A DNA stretch of 49,996 bases from positions 1 to 49,996 of the forward strand of contig CANRLV010000010.1 of assembly GCA_947631565.1 (NCBI GenBank). Direction: 5' to 3'. The stretch comes from an uncultured Gemmiger sp. (GTDB lineage Bacteria > Bacillota > Clostridia > Oscillospirales > Ruminococcaceae). Numbering within the stretch: the first letter of the stretch is position 1; every line of letters begins with the position of its first letter. The position numbers and the translations under genes were made by a program. Positions 22,601 through 29,055 of this stretch are shown here, piece by piece. The notes beneath the pieces were generated by a model. The model was given only the letters and a program-made list of their open reading frames with translations. It was not told the DNA's origin and made no database searches.

Positions 22601-25595
22601 TGCTGCCGGTCAGCTCCGTGGGCGAGATGATGCGGTAAAAATCGTTGATGGCATACACGCGGTCGCCGGGGTCGGCCTCGGCGCCGCCGGTGGTGTCGTC
22701 CTTCAGGGTGCCGTCGGCCGTCACCTTGCCGGCGGCGTCCATCGTGGCCGCATACCAGCCGTAGGTATCGCCGACGTACTGCTCCACATAGGCCATATGC
22801 AGCTCGGGCAGCTTGGCGGCGCTCTCCAGCCAGTCACCGTAATGCAGCATCGGCACATACACCGCGCCGGCGGTGATGGGAGTATCCGGGTCCTTGGGGG
22901 CCTTGAGCTCGCCCTGGTCCTGCCACATCGCCAGCTGCGGGTATTCATACGGGGTGGCCGGGAACTTGCCGTCGTTGCGGTACATACCGTAGGGGAACAC
23001 CGCGTAGGTGGGGTTGAGCTTGTCGCTGCCGGTGGGCACATACCAGCCGTTGGCCTGGGTAAAGGCATACGTCCCGCCGCCGCCGACCTCCTTCTTCAGG
23101 TCGTCGGTGCTGACCGGCGTGCCGTACTGGGTCCGGGTGCCGGCGTACTGGCAGCCCTGCTGCTCGATGTACAGCGCCTTGCTGTTCTCGTTCGTCGAGG
23201 TGCCGTACAGCTTGACGGCGGCGCCGGCCGCTTTGGCCTTTTCCACCAGCTCGTCGCTAAAGCGCACGGCGGCATAGTTGATGTTCGTCTTCTCGGCAAA
23301 GCCGGCGTTAAAGTCCTTGCTATCGCAGATGATGCCGGCGGCCCCTGTTTGGGCATCCGCGATATAGCCGGCCGCATAGCAGTTTTGGACGGTGCAGTTC
23401 CCTGTGCCGACCAGCCCGCCGGCATAGGCGGAGTCCACGATATAGCTGGCGGCGTGGCAGTTGGTCAGGGTCGTGCTGTTGGCATTGCCGACCAGCCCGC
23501 CGGTGCCCTCGTCCCAGATGAGAGCACTGCTCTGGCCCTTGACCACGGTGGCGGCGGAGCAGCTGATGAGCCTGGTGCCGTCCTGCGCCCTGCCGACCAG
23601 CCCGCCGGCGGATTCGGAGGGATCTTCCGTAGTGCCGTTCTCGGTGACCACATGGGCCTTGGGGGGCGCGGGGTCGCTGCCGCCGGCCCCGCCGGCGGAT
23701 TCGTCAACAGGGTAGGGGATGCCGTCCGCGGCGTAGGAGAGATAGACGCGGCAGTTGATGAGCGTGGTATCCTGGGTCAGGGCGGCCAGCGTGCCGGCGC
23801 GGCGGCCGTAGCGCGACCAGGAGTTGACGAGCGTGACGTTGCGGACCTCGCGGGAGCGGGTCGTTTCGGTAAAGCTTCCGTCGGTGTTGTTACGGATCTT
23901 GCTGACGATAAAGCCGAACAGCCCGGTGTTGGGCCGCCTGTTGTCCTGTGCCTTGCCGAAGCGCAGCACGTTGGTGTTCAGGTTGCGGATGGACAGGCCG
24001 CGCCCGTCAAAGACCTCCAGGTCACCGACGGCGTTGCAGTAGATGCTCTCAAAGCGGTGGGGCAGCGCGGCGTCCGCGGCCTGGGCAGAGTTCGTGCTGT
24101 TGTAGGTGGCCATGCCGTTGAAGGAGGTATCCGTGCCGTAGCTCTGCTGCCAGGAGCGGGCGAACTCACCGGCCTCCTCGTTGACGAAGTCAAGGGCGCG
24201 GATGAGCTCGGCTTTGCGCACAGGCATATCCAGCCCGGACAAAAACGGGGTATAGCTGCCGTTGCGCGCGGTGTTCGTATAGATGCCGTTGACGTGGGTG
24301 CACAGGTTCTGCAGGTGGCGGCAGTAGGTCAGCTTGGCGGTGTAGGTGCCGGAGCCCGGGGCGGTCTCTTCAATGGTGCTGAACAGGCTGTTGGCGTTGA
24401 CGAACACCGGCTCGGACTCATAGTAATGCTGGCCGTCGTCATAATACAGCTCGACCTTGACGGTGATGTTCGCGCCGGGGCGGACCCGGGCGGCCGCGCC
24501 GCTGCCGGAGTCGAACGTATATTTGCGGGCGGCATAGGAGTTGGCGGGTTTGGGCGCGGCGTTATCGATCCAGACATTGTCGTCCGGGGCGGTATAGCCC
24601 ACCCATTCGCGGAACTGCCGGCAGCCCAGCAGCTTGGCGCCGCTTTTCGCGCTGCCGATGTTGGGGCCGTACAGGTTGTTCATCGCCTCGATGGGGTAGG
24701 CGGCGTCCAGCAATACATCGCCGACGGCGTCGGCGCCTACGGTGCGCTGCAGCCGGGTGTCGGTGTCGGCGTTGGCGGGCAGCAGGACGGCGTCGGTCTT
24801 GCCGCCGGCCAGGGGCAGCTCCACCCAGGGGGTGTCCTCGGCCGCTTCCCGCTCGCGCACGCTCACCCGCACGCCGATGTACTGGTTGTAGGTGGGGTCG
24901 CTGGCATCGGCCGCGGCGGGCACGGTCACACGCAGGCGCAGCACCTCGGCGTTCAGCAGCGACACGCGCGGGATGGGCAGGTCGCTGACCTCCGGCCGGT
25001 CGACGGTGCTGCCGCCGTAAAAGCCGACGAGGGGATGGCCCCTGTCATTCAGGCGGGTCTCGAAGTCCTCCTGCCCGACCTCACGGGGTTGGTAATCTTT
25101 TTTGTAATCAAAGCCGTCCTCGTCGGTATACCACACGCCGTACACGGCGCCGGTCCGGCGCGAGAACTCGACCACATAATGCCCGGCGCGCAGCTTGCTC
25201 TCGATGGCGCCGAAGGGCAGCAAGCGCTCCAGGTCCAGGGCGATGTTCGTGTCGCCGGCCTCGTCGCTGTTCAGATAGCTCAGCTGAACGTAGCCGATGG
25301 CCTGGTCGGGCTCCTGCTCGGCGACGTCGCCGCCCACCTCCAGACTAAAGGTGTTGGAGTCGGTCTTGAGCAGGTCCATCTCGCCGGAATTGAACATCTC
25401 GGTCAGGCGGTTTTGCGCGGCCATAAAAATGGACTGCGCGTCGGTATCCAGCGCCTGCAGCTTGAGCCGGCGCACATAGCCAAGGATGGCCGGCACCGCA
25501 AAGGCCAGCAAAATGCCAAGCAGGGCCACGACCACCAGGATCTCCGGCAGCGTGAACCCGCTTTTCTTTTTGGTTTTGCGGCGAATGGATATCAT
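13695..25595 (-). CDS. Giant 3966-residue adhesin-like protein with type IV pilin leader
   Basis: It begins MISIRRKTKKKSG^FTLPEIL and continues VVVALLGILLAFAVPAILGY, a complete class III signal with Glu5. This means it should be cut by the prepilin peptidase and use the pilus machinery. The ectodomain has six modules of about 480-920 residues, each ending in an (F/Y)P...VHYGDWP-type motif (near residues 918, 1583, 2275, 2752, 3250 and 3798), usually followed by a YYE segment. Inside the modules are VRT-QL segments and GLUG-like repeats such as GGLVG...NCYAGG. The last about 145 residues are Pro/Thr/Glu-rich with five PAETP units and no LPxTG or membrane anchor. AAAGGAG lies 14 nt before ATG 25595; no closer start exists. 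Ordinary pilins have about 150 residues. I infer a pilus-tip or surface adhesin. Confidence 0.9.
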   Translation of the reverse strand: MISIRRKTKKKSGFTLPEILVVVALLGILLAFAVPAILGYVRRLKLQALDTDAQSIFMAAQNRLTEMFNSGEMDLLKTDSNTFSLEVGGDVAEQEPDQAIGYVQLSYLNSDEAGDTNIALDLERLLPFGAIESKLRAGHYVVEFSRRTGAVYGVWYTDEDGFDYKKDYQPREVGQEDFETRLNDRGHPLVGFYGGSTVDRPEVSDLPIPRVSLLNAEVLRLRVTVPAAADASDPTYNQYIGVRVSVREREAAEDTPWVELPLAGGKTDAVLLPANADTDTRLQRTVGADAVGDVLLDAAYPIEAMNNLYGPNIGSAKSGAKLLGCRQFREWVGYTAPDDNVWIDNAAPKPANSYAARKYTFDSGSGAAARVRPGANITVKVELYYDDGQHYYESEPVFVNANSLFSTIEETAPGSGTYTAKLTYCRHLQNLCTHVNGIYTNTARNGSYTPFLSGLDMPVRKAELIRALDFVNEEAGEFARSWQQSYGTDTSFNGMATYNSTNSAQAADAALPHRFESIYCNAVGDLEVFDGRGLSIRNLNTNVLRFGKAQDNRRPNTGLFGFIVSKIRNNTDGSFTETTRSREVRNVTLVNSWSRYGRRAGTLAALTQDTTLINCRVYLSYAADGIPYPVDESAGGAGGSDPAPPKAHVVTENGTTEDPSESAGGLVGRAQDGTRLISCSAATVVKGQSSALIWDEGTGGLVGNANSTTLTNCHAASYIVDSAYAGGLVGTGNCTVQNCYAAGYIADAQTGAAGIICDSKDFNAGFAEKTNINYAAVRFSDELVEKAKAAGAAVKLYGTSTNENSKALYIEQQGCQYAGTRTQYGTPVSTDDLKKEVGGGGTYAFTQANGWYVPTGSDKLNPTYAVFPYGMYRNDGKFPATPYEYPQLAMWQDQGELKAPKDPDTPITAGAVYVPMLHYGDWLESAAKLPELHMAYVEQYVGDTYGWYAATMDAAGKVTADGTLKDDTTGGAEADPGDRVYAINDFYRIISPTELTGSSLEYTLDDGAATFTLEPDGDFHPAAHDAAGNITTPATLPGYNYVYKIKADDIPVDGYYHKLTLGGAGGKTFLFNPHFACEAFEVTAAVATAAPAAVQAKAAATAPLEKPALTPGGTQTGDAADQATPHLVLVRTARHLGQMAAYTNYTFTAAPGMDPAEEAAAKAAADALRAAAQGRVYAQTLDIDYGLYETASLTAGRANNDTTAAGGAGGTTGVGKTAADPQLPITLSAGGSYRGHGYAIKGLYAGARVEGDTVYAGLFGSVTASGSNQAVLSGIMLINPTVTVPNTLPDYTSAVRTRVRAGALVGSLSGVSDPATLTVDGCGAFVEVTAADEINKGGYDALYKSCGVVSNFHLVAVGSDTGNDYVGGLIGFASAAGGDRITLKNSFAAVRVQAMRQAGGFAGILDSVTVADCYSGGHTASGLYAGEGAANVTATGDSDDLRAFAGGFAAVFENDYGTANLKLQGRVYSTCSVKAGTGNGNNGSRAGRYFAHLDNKKSSSGGSAVPWTGHDDCEAYALGKETGDPSTEADPYLMDGNLVLGEPGKTLAKTYDDAKTTVNGTDTYTYPYLGQNYPYPVTNGQTVHHGDWPHRYNLIYYEKYLNGTGDPKPDDHAKEMFPDDSEAHDPGTGEVFGLYGILYDDSDPEGRVVNTLSATGLVKESGYMVLAPEGAGDIEFHIETEYGDPNETDPDLKGGKDQEGETLAKEKRYLLPAEWQGADACQARYAYPISYKTLNMAPANTYYLPITIDGQDGLLNPYFACEAVNIGLLKKKADGSYELKDGKYVFDNETLRDKRGIRFVERTYRSDTDTFAATGTDPKTESFTAKDDNSSVLIRSAAQLAAMVRYTRDGNKGFNKDTLRACTYRLLLDVDYAKYAGSIFDGVKPNKVDDTGYAGKRAEYGQGGAVLDGGTFEGYGHTVSNLFLGSDTGDVVSLGLFALVQGRTVDPVTGAPLATPIPALVENLVLEKPTLNDYSNGSTATTKANQYGGTLAAVLKDYSTVQNVRIIEPTVTIKAVSKENICFGGAFGYVAEVTAPATTTITNVGVYTTDAKYQTTGVNVADGKNDRTGGFAGYLGKRVKVTDCYAAVRVQAGKYAGGFVGYGNGPTLVNCYAGGHTVRGQYDGDISDRNVIARQEKAFAGGFAGRLGNESLRVGGVLYSTCSVSAPNMTEAGGSTDADTAFGLGLFAGACPDSIWDGAVANYQKDTHTTDAAVAYATGIACGKETTVLPRGEGHYAMTGARLPAALADAGKKTAFPYDSKLASPFPYKTNQTVHRGDWVEPKDYTGVIYWERETNADGSSPVFRYHYIARAADAADGTFETENCLVQETTADGKSVTAGYAVFGPAGHSLPALTGASSKINDAILGELKARFGGDTAYTYALYACEGAALQEVDLGGSSGADLYFKLGYADTLNTNKTAAEALGQSADKPYAVRTTGQLASVGAENGKYYKQTHDIVPVAGVSGADPVTLDGDYTPPRLDGGSYSGNGFRVLDLAVKAGLADAGVFEEVTGGAAVDGLILYSPTGKGEMKGTGTAGGITAVLNGGTLQNCAVAGYSINADTAGGLAGTVTGTGAGAIQNCEATATLTGSTLGGLVGSADSGLTVANSYAGGDMAGSPTTVGGLVGGGSAIYTNVYSYVNMTDLMSKPAVCGIGSGTVTTDSKLAEYWADGMPADVTVTTVSGVTGTALTRLKWDAQDTFDTPVNDMYVPDEATTAGVDHRASGLADRVDAEDDFTRFPFAAFVQNGSSRVHYGAVPAVKTAGFFYYERETVNGAEPGTWHFYLYGAEIVRNKLGTAQLLLDTLCYDHHLTGERADIAEAGYGVYWPKDEDTNFTFSSGADVTDSAVPAGLENALAGALSTAAGDLNVTAKANSAATSTNWQLAPAAGTSGNTVSGSALEACVNTRFGKAISSRSTKFGNKEADALNVRTVQQLQSMSELSKENDYKYYTQTHDLDGRGHTIAPLVLEDSLSEYNGRSYRILDLNISGANASLFGAIKATASIKNVILYSPDGSAKITSTSGNAAGIVASANKNLTIENCAVAGYGISGTGYVGGIAGQLSNNNATIKNCQAYVDLSVAGSGTGTSAGGIAGCGRGSITGCYAGGTVTGQWANAGGIYGAGHDSGSGITTTDSYSYMDLYGVTGGSVYALGQTHVDNAPVNCYYLSALDHLPTGAVTKDQGDGLDLDGMLTRCTLPANRTYLPDAADTTGVKGLTANTRRYPLQAVVSVQLDAKKDKGLAQTDPLTAYVHYGDWPRATAKASGLLYYELDGSNNVTYQLVGVTGDGIKLDGNGPDDADDAKDAGYHLPGGSFNTLCADRHMMDDGAITPVPDEIAASGYVLYNGDKSAAAAPDPGSLGLQAYDTAASYTGGLSTDQYNAVRSKVFALLGGDPDVFAVYPTPDTGSPECKSLSGFGQTGSTSTLYYTDGYAGVSTSTFGTTSSAPVLIRTVQQLDNIPVNCNLYFKQSHDLYGKDYTTTIVVPVPGGTTSRTVPRYTAPTGFSGVYDGDGYHILNLSIEGEGDVGLFASASGTLQNIVLYSPDGSASISAIDSSPCGAGGLVGYTTGLVKIKNCVVAGYTIQNSGTGSDSDSKYASIGGLVGNAYWGVTIEKSAAVNVLDAANANGDIMIGGLVGRADTSSDNYSIKIENSYAGGSVKVQSTATNVTVGGILGYNTEGPGHVTIEDSYTYLDTTAINTTTKGQVYPIYGSASGSGSGTDTVQRNAYLKDLMTAATLDGLAYQGTPAETLTEEKNADYTYLPGANGLTPQGGGSTYPYKAVVNGKQLQTDGSYTDVLVHYGTWPNAPMGFSLDLNGHAPFIPVPIDDPATPENSAPPQTAATPETATPETAATPESAAPGTATPESGATPTPDPAETPDPAETPDPAETPGPAETPGPAETPAPTPEPTPTPTPEPTSEPTPETPPEPTSAPTEPDPPPQDPTVPVPAPPAEPADDPNAAPQSTFPPA
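13901..13990 (-). repeat. Five 18-bp tandem units encoding PAETPD/PAETPG
   Basis: Five consecutive units of the form TYTCGGCCGGGYCGGGSG (plus strand) encode a PAETP(D/G) hexapeptide array in the Pro-rich tail of the giant protein. In-frame copy-number change would only lengthen or shorten the stalk. Confidence 0.85.
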
Positions 25596-25674
25596 GTGGG
25601 GTGTGCGGTCTCCTTTCCAGGGTCGGGATGCGGGCGCCCACATGGGGGCGCCCCTACGGGCGTATCGTTGAGCT

Positions 25675-25707
25675 TGCAGGGGCCGCCACGCGGGGCGGCC
25701 CGCCTGC
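25675..25707. repeat. GC-rich hairpin repeat (family A, copy 1)
   Basis: GGGGCCGCC, a short loop and GGGCGGCCC form a hairpin flanked by TGCAGG. The reverse complement matches the copies at 27992-28020 and 29746-29775. It sits between pilO and the giant gene. Confidence 0.6.
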
Positions 25708-25717
25708 GGCGCGGGCC

Positions 25718-26287
25718 TTACGCCGCCGGGGCGTCGTCCATCAGCTCATAGAACGTGATGTTGCCGCTCACGCGCAGCGTGCCGTTCTCAAGGTCGCCGC
25801 CGGCGGGGGCAAAGGTCAGCCCGTCCAGCAGGCAGCGGTAGCCGGTGCCGGTCAGGGCGGCCAGCACCCGGCGCGCGTGGACGTAGTCCGCGGCCGTAAA
25901 GCTGAACTGCACCGGCCGCACCGCCACGTTGCCCTGCGCCTGCACGGGGCTGAAGCTCAGGCTCGGGTCGGTGTCGGCAAAGATATCGTTGAACACGAAC
26001 ACCAGGTTCTCGATGTTGTCATAGCTGGGCAGGACGGTCACGTCCTCGGGCGGCATGGCAAAGATCTCTTCCAGCTCGGCCTTCATGCCGTTGTACACGG
26101 TCTGGCGCGCCTGCGCCACCACGATCTCGTCCTCGACCTCGGCGGCGTCGTACTCGGCCTGCCGCAGGCGGTCCGTCACCGGGTAGTGCACGGCCAAAAC
26201 GTACACGCCGATGACCAGCAGCACCGCCAGCAGCAGCAGCAGCGCCTTCTCGCGGTTCGAAAGCCGCCTCGTCAGCAAATTAAGCAT
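25718..26287 (-). CDS. pilO: Type IV pilus assembly protein PilO
   Basis: This 189-residue bitopic inner-membrane protein has an N-terminal basic stretch, a TM segment ALLLLLAVLLVIGVYVLAVH (about 15-35), a coiled coil DRLRQAEYDAAEVEDEIVVA, and a C-terminal ferredoxin-like region with VRPVQFSFTAADYVHARRVL. This is the PilO layout that pairs with PilN to link the PilM ring to the pilus. ATG 26287 overlaps the 3' end of pilN by 8 bp. A longer frame upstream has no ribosome binding site. It is the last of the pilMNO set. Confidence 0.82.
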   Translation of the reverse strand: MLNLLTRRLSNREKALLLLLAVLLVIGVYVLAVHYPVTDRLRQAEYDAAEVEDEIVVAQARQTVYNGMKAELEEIFAMPPEDVTVLPSYDNIENLVFVFNDIFADTDPSLSFSPVQAQGNVAVRPVQFSFTAADYVHARRVLAALTGTGYRCLLDGLTFAPAGGDLENGTLRVSGNITFYELMDDAPAA

Positions 26288-26927
26288 CGGCGTCGCCCCC
26301 TTCCTGCGCGGCGTTGGGTCCGGCATCCGCCAGCGCGATGGTCAGCGCGGCGGCGTTGCTGTCACCGTAGTTCTCGTCCGAGGCATAGCCGCTGTAGGTG
26401 GCGGTCGAGATCGACACATTGGCCACCAGCGGGTCGGTCTTGAGCCGCGCCATCAGGTCGGACAGCTGGTCCAGCGTCAGGCCGGACACCGTCAGCGAAA
26501 CGCTCTTACCGGCGATGGACAGCGTGCGCACCGTGCCGATGGGGAACACCTCGCGCTCCAGCAGGGCCATCACGTCCAGCCGGTCGGCGATCGTGCGGTC
26601 AAAGCCCGTGTAGGTGTAGCGGTTGTAGGTGGCCTGCACCTCGTCATAGTCGGCATAGCCTTCCTCGACCTCGGCCAGGTACTGGCGGCGGTCCGCCACG
26701 GCGGCCTCGGCCGCGTCGGCTTTGGCAAAGCGGTCCGCCACGGCAAACTTGCCGAACAGCCCGGCCGCCACCATCACGGCCAGCACGCCCGGGATGACCC
26801 GGCTCAGGTCGAGCTCCCGCTTCTCTTTGATGGCAAGGTTGAGCGTGGTCTTGGTCGGCATAACGGCCTTGCGGACCTTTTTCAGGCCCAGCGCGGCCGG
26901 CGCCGCGGTCTGCGTAAGCTGTGCCAT
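26280..26927 (-). CDS. pilN: Type IV pilus assembly protein PilN
   Basis: The protein has 215 residues. The cytoplasmic N-terminus contains TTLNLAIKEKRELDLSRVIP, resembling the PilM-binding INLLP region. A TM helix LAVMVAAGLFGKFAVADRF (about 48-66) and a coiled coil (AKADAAEAAVADRRQYLAEV) follow. The C-terminal alpha/beta domain holds IADRLDVMALLEREVFPIGT, SVSLTVSGLTLDQLSDLMA and DPLVANVSISTATYSG, the Fimbrial-PilN fold. It ends overlapping pilO and starts 15 nt after pilM, which fixes the identity by order. It forms the inner-membrane alignment complex with PilM and PilO. Confidence 0.85.
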   Translation of the reverse strand: MAQLTQTAAPAALGLKKVRKAVMPTKTTLNLAIKEKRELDLSRVIPGVLAVMVAAGLFGKFAVADRFAKADAAEAAVADRRQYLAEVEEGYADYDEVQATYNRYTYTGFDRTIADRLDVMALLEREVFPIGTVRTLSIAGKSVSLTVSGLTLDQLSDLMARLKTDPLVANVSISTATYSGYASDENYGDSNAAALTIALADAGPNAAQEGGDADA

Positions 26928-26942
26928 CTGCCTTTGCCCCCT

Positions 26943-27944
26943 TTACTGTAATACCGCGCCCATCGCGGCGGCTGCCAGCGGGGCATCCTCGGCCAGGCCG
27001 GCCGGCAGGTCCGGCCAGAACTCGCTCATATCCGCAAGCGGCAGCGGCAGCGCGGCGCGCAGGGCCGCCATCAGGGCCGGGTTGAGCACGCCGCCCCCGC
27101 AGCAGTGGATGTGGTCCAGCTCCCGCCCGCCGGAATTGAAGCGCTGGTAGTTCACGGCCTTGAGCACCTCGACCCCGATGGAATTGTACAGCTCGGCACA
27201 TTCCGGCAGCGCGGCCGCGTCCGCATAGTTCTGCATGCGGTAGCTGGCCGCCACGTGGATATCGACGCCGAAATGCTCGGCAATGAGCCGGTCCAGCTCC
27301 CCGCAGCCGTAATCCAGCGCACGCAGATTGTCGAACCGGTCCCCGTCAAACATATACAGGCGCACGGCGTCATGCCCCAGGTCCAGCAGGCAGTGGGGGT
27401 GGGTGTCCGCGTCCAGGCGGGCGGTGCGCAGCAGGTTGATGTACGCCATCTCGACCGGCACCGCGGCCTTGAGCGTGAACCCCGCGCGGCGGAACATGGC
27501 CAGGTAATCGGCCACCGTCATCCTGGCCGCGGCGGCGGCCATCAGCTCGAGCTCACGCGGGGCGCCGTCATCGCCGGGAACGGTATCGACGACGGCGTAG
27601 TCAAAAAAGTAATTTTCCTTGTCCCCGGTGATGTAATCCCGAAACTCATACGGCAGGTTGAAGCGCAGCTGCGCGTCAGTCATGTACGCGGTGGTAAAGC
27701 TGCGGCAGTAGCACGCGGCCGCCGGCAGCACCACCGCCGCCTGCCGCGGCAGGCGGTATCGTTTGCGCATACGCTTCAAAAAATCGGTCATCGCCTCATA
27801 CGAGAGGATCTGCCCGTCACGCACAAGGCCCTCGGGCAGGGGCTCGACGCCGGCCTTGGTCCAGCGCCCGCCCTCGCGCACGGCGATGTGCAGGTTCAGG
27901 CTGCCGATGTCAAAGCCGACGCATTTGCCTTTCAGGTCGCTCAT
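26943..27944 (-). CDS. pilM: Type IV pilus assembly protein PilM (actin-like ATPase)
   Basis: This 333-residue cytoplasmic protein has the actin/FtsA fold: phosphate 1 motif CVGFDIGSLNLHIAV at the start, phosphate 2 HCLLDLGHDAVRLYMFDGDR near the middle, and adenosine motif HIHCCGGGVLNPALMAALRA near the C-terminus. VVLPAAACYCRSF and LMAAAAARMTVADYLAMFRR are typical PilM segments. Length matches PilM (about 350). GGAGGTCTTTTCCCC precedes the ATG. It is the first gene of pilMNO and would form the cytoplasmic ring contacting PilN. Confidence 0.88.
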   Translation of the reverse strand: MSDLKGKCVGFDIGSLNLHIAVREGGRWTKAGVEPLPEGLVRDGQILSYEAMTDFLKRMRKRYRLPRQAAVVLPAAACYCRSFTTAYMTDAQLRFNLPYEFRDYITGDKENYFFDYAVVDTVPGDDGAPRELELMAAAAARMTVADYLAMFRRAGFTLKAAVPVEMAYINLLRTARLDADTHPHCLLDLGHDAVRLYMFDGDRFDNLRALDYGCGELDRLIAEHFGVDIHVAASYRMQNYADAAALPECAELYNSIGVEVLKAVNYQRFNSGGRELDHIHCCGGGVLNPALMAALRAALPLPLADMSEFWPDLPAGLAEDAPLAAAAMGAVLQ

Positions 27945-27991
27945 GGGGAAAAGACCTCCTTAGCGGGAATGGGGTGGGGGAAAAGCCCCCG

Positions 27992-28020
27992 GCGGGCCGC
28001 CGCGCGGGGCGGCCCCTGCA
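27992..28020. repeat. GC-rich hairpin repeat (family A, copy 2)
   Basis: GCGGGCCGCC GCGCG GGGCGGCCC with trailing CTGCA. It lies in the 283-bp gap between the second pilin gene and pilM, with further GC-rich palindromic sequence and no gene. Confidence 0.6.
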
Positions 28021-28222
28021 AGTGGGAAGATGCGTTCTGTTTGGCCCGCAGGGGCGGCCCCATGTGGCCGCCCGCATGGCGGATCTGTGCCCGGCAAGGG
28101 CAAAGGGCCAAAGGAGCTTGGCCGCTTGCCCCTGCCGGCCTTCCGGCGCAACCCTCGCCGGAAGGCACTTGACCGTCATTCACGTGTTATGGCGGTGTTG
28201 GGTCAGGTAAGGGAGATCAGGG

Positions 28223-28639
28223 TCATTCCTTAGTGGCAGTGACACTCGTGATGCCCACCGTGACGTTATAGCCGCCAGTGCCAGTGGCCTCAGCAGTTTC
28301 GACGGTAGCAGCACTCTCGTTTGTCGCCGCCGAAATCTTGATCTCACCGATGTCGCCACTCGCTTCGACCGTTGCTTTCGCGATCCACTTGGTGTTTATA
28401 GCGGAACCGCGGCCACTCGTATAACCGTATGTGTCCCAATTGGACAGGATCTCGGTAACGGCAGCGGCCTTGACGGAACGGATGTCTGCCTCCATGACAG
28501 CCTCGCGGGCCCGGTCAAGTGCACCGGTGAAGATGGGGATGGCGATGGCGACCAGGATCGCGATGATGGCCACGACGACCAGCAGCTCGGCCAGGGTGAA
28601 GCCCTTTTTGCCGCGCTTCTTGTTGAAAAGCTTGAACAT
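28223..28639 (-). CDS. Type IV major-type pilin (paralogue 1)
   Basis: This 138-residue prepilin has the leader MFKLFNKKRGKKG^FTLAELL followed by VVVAIIAILVAIAIPIFTG, with Glu5 and the canonical assembly helix. The globular part is short: REAVMEADIRSVKAAAVTEI continues the helix, then Ser/Thr/Ala-rich strands with no Cys. The start at 28639 is preceded by AAGGAGG; a longer frame to 28690 has no ribosome binding site. The first 45 residues are nearly identical to those of the neighbouring pilin at 29056-29562 while the heads diverge, so this is a duplicated pair with variable surfaces. Confidence 0.93.
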   Translation of the reverse strand: MFKLFNKKRGKKGFTLAELLVVVAIIAILVAIAIPIFTGALDRAREAVMEADIRSVKAAAVTEILSNWDTYGYTSGRGSAINTKWIAKATVEASGDIGEIKISAATNESAATVETAEATGTGGYNVTVGITSVTATKE

Positions 28640-28797
28640 TTGGGTACATTCCTCCTTATAGGAAAACTGCAGCTGCACCGGGGTAACCACTCCCCGGCGT
28701 ACCTATATCCAAATCCGGCGGGTTGTGCCGGAATTTGAAACCCAAATGTTTGCGCAGCAATGTACAAAATGGCCTTGCTGTGTGTCGTGGTCACCCT

Positions 28798-28949
28798 AAA
28801 GCCGTGGGCTTTACGCCCCGCACCCTTTATGGCGCGCATTCGCGCGCTGACCGATTTCGGTGCGGGCTCGCTCATCGCTCCGCCCGTTTGCGCCACACGC
28901 TGCGCGTGTGCGCCGGACATGGTCCGGCGGGCGCAAAGCCCGCGGCTTT
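28798..28949. repeat. Multi-hairpin intergenic element bounded by 21-bp inverted repeat
   Basis: AAAGCCGTGGGCTTTACGCCC (28798-28818) pairs with 28929-28949 at 19 of 21 positions. Between them lie at least four further stems: GCGCGC-ATTC-GCGCGC (28832-28847), ACCGA-TT-TCGGT (28850-28861), CACACGC-TGC-GCGTGTG and CCGGAC-ATG-GTCCGG. The whole would fold as a multi-branched structure. It lies between the two pilin genes. Confidence 0.6.
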
Positions 28950-29013
28950 AAGATGGGCCCCCGGCGCAACCCCGCCGCCGGGGGTACGGCCCCCACGTGA
29001 AGAGCCGTATGTC

Positions 29014-29037
29014 TATAAGGAAGAATCTACCCAAATG
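29014..29037 (+). repeat. Inverted copy of pilin ribosome-binding leader
   Basis: Plus-strand 29014-29037 matches the minus-strand leader of pilin 1 (28637-28660: ribosome binding site, spacer and ATG) at 22 of 24 positions, including TACCCAAATG. It points the opposite way and is followed by a 33-codon open frame that reads into the end of pilin 2 and does not resemble a pilin. A weaker third copy (ACCCAAATGTT) is near 28738-28749, also on the plus strand. Confidence 0.6.
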
Positions 29038-29055
29038 CGGGAGATGGTAGGTAAG

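Noticed and set aside
18549-25751. A 2400-codon open frame on the plus strand opposite the giant protein
   Set aside because: It is Val/Gly/Arg/His-rich low-complexity sequence caused by high GC at third positions of the true minus-strand gene; no ribosome binding site or domain is visible.
28396-28920. Minus-strand frame with KSVSARMRAIKGAG, vaguely like a Vsr endonuclease start
   Set aside because: The similarity is a few residues only, the sequence lies inside the multi-hairpin element, and the frame then runs out of phase across pilin 1.
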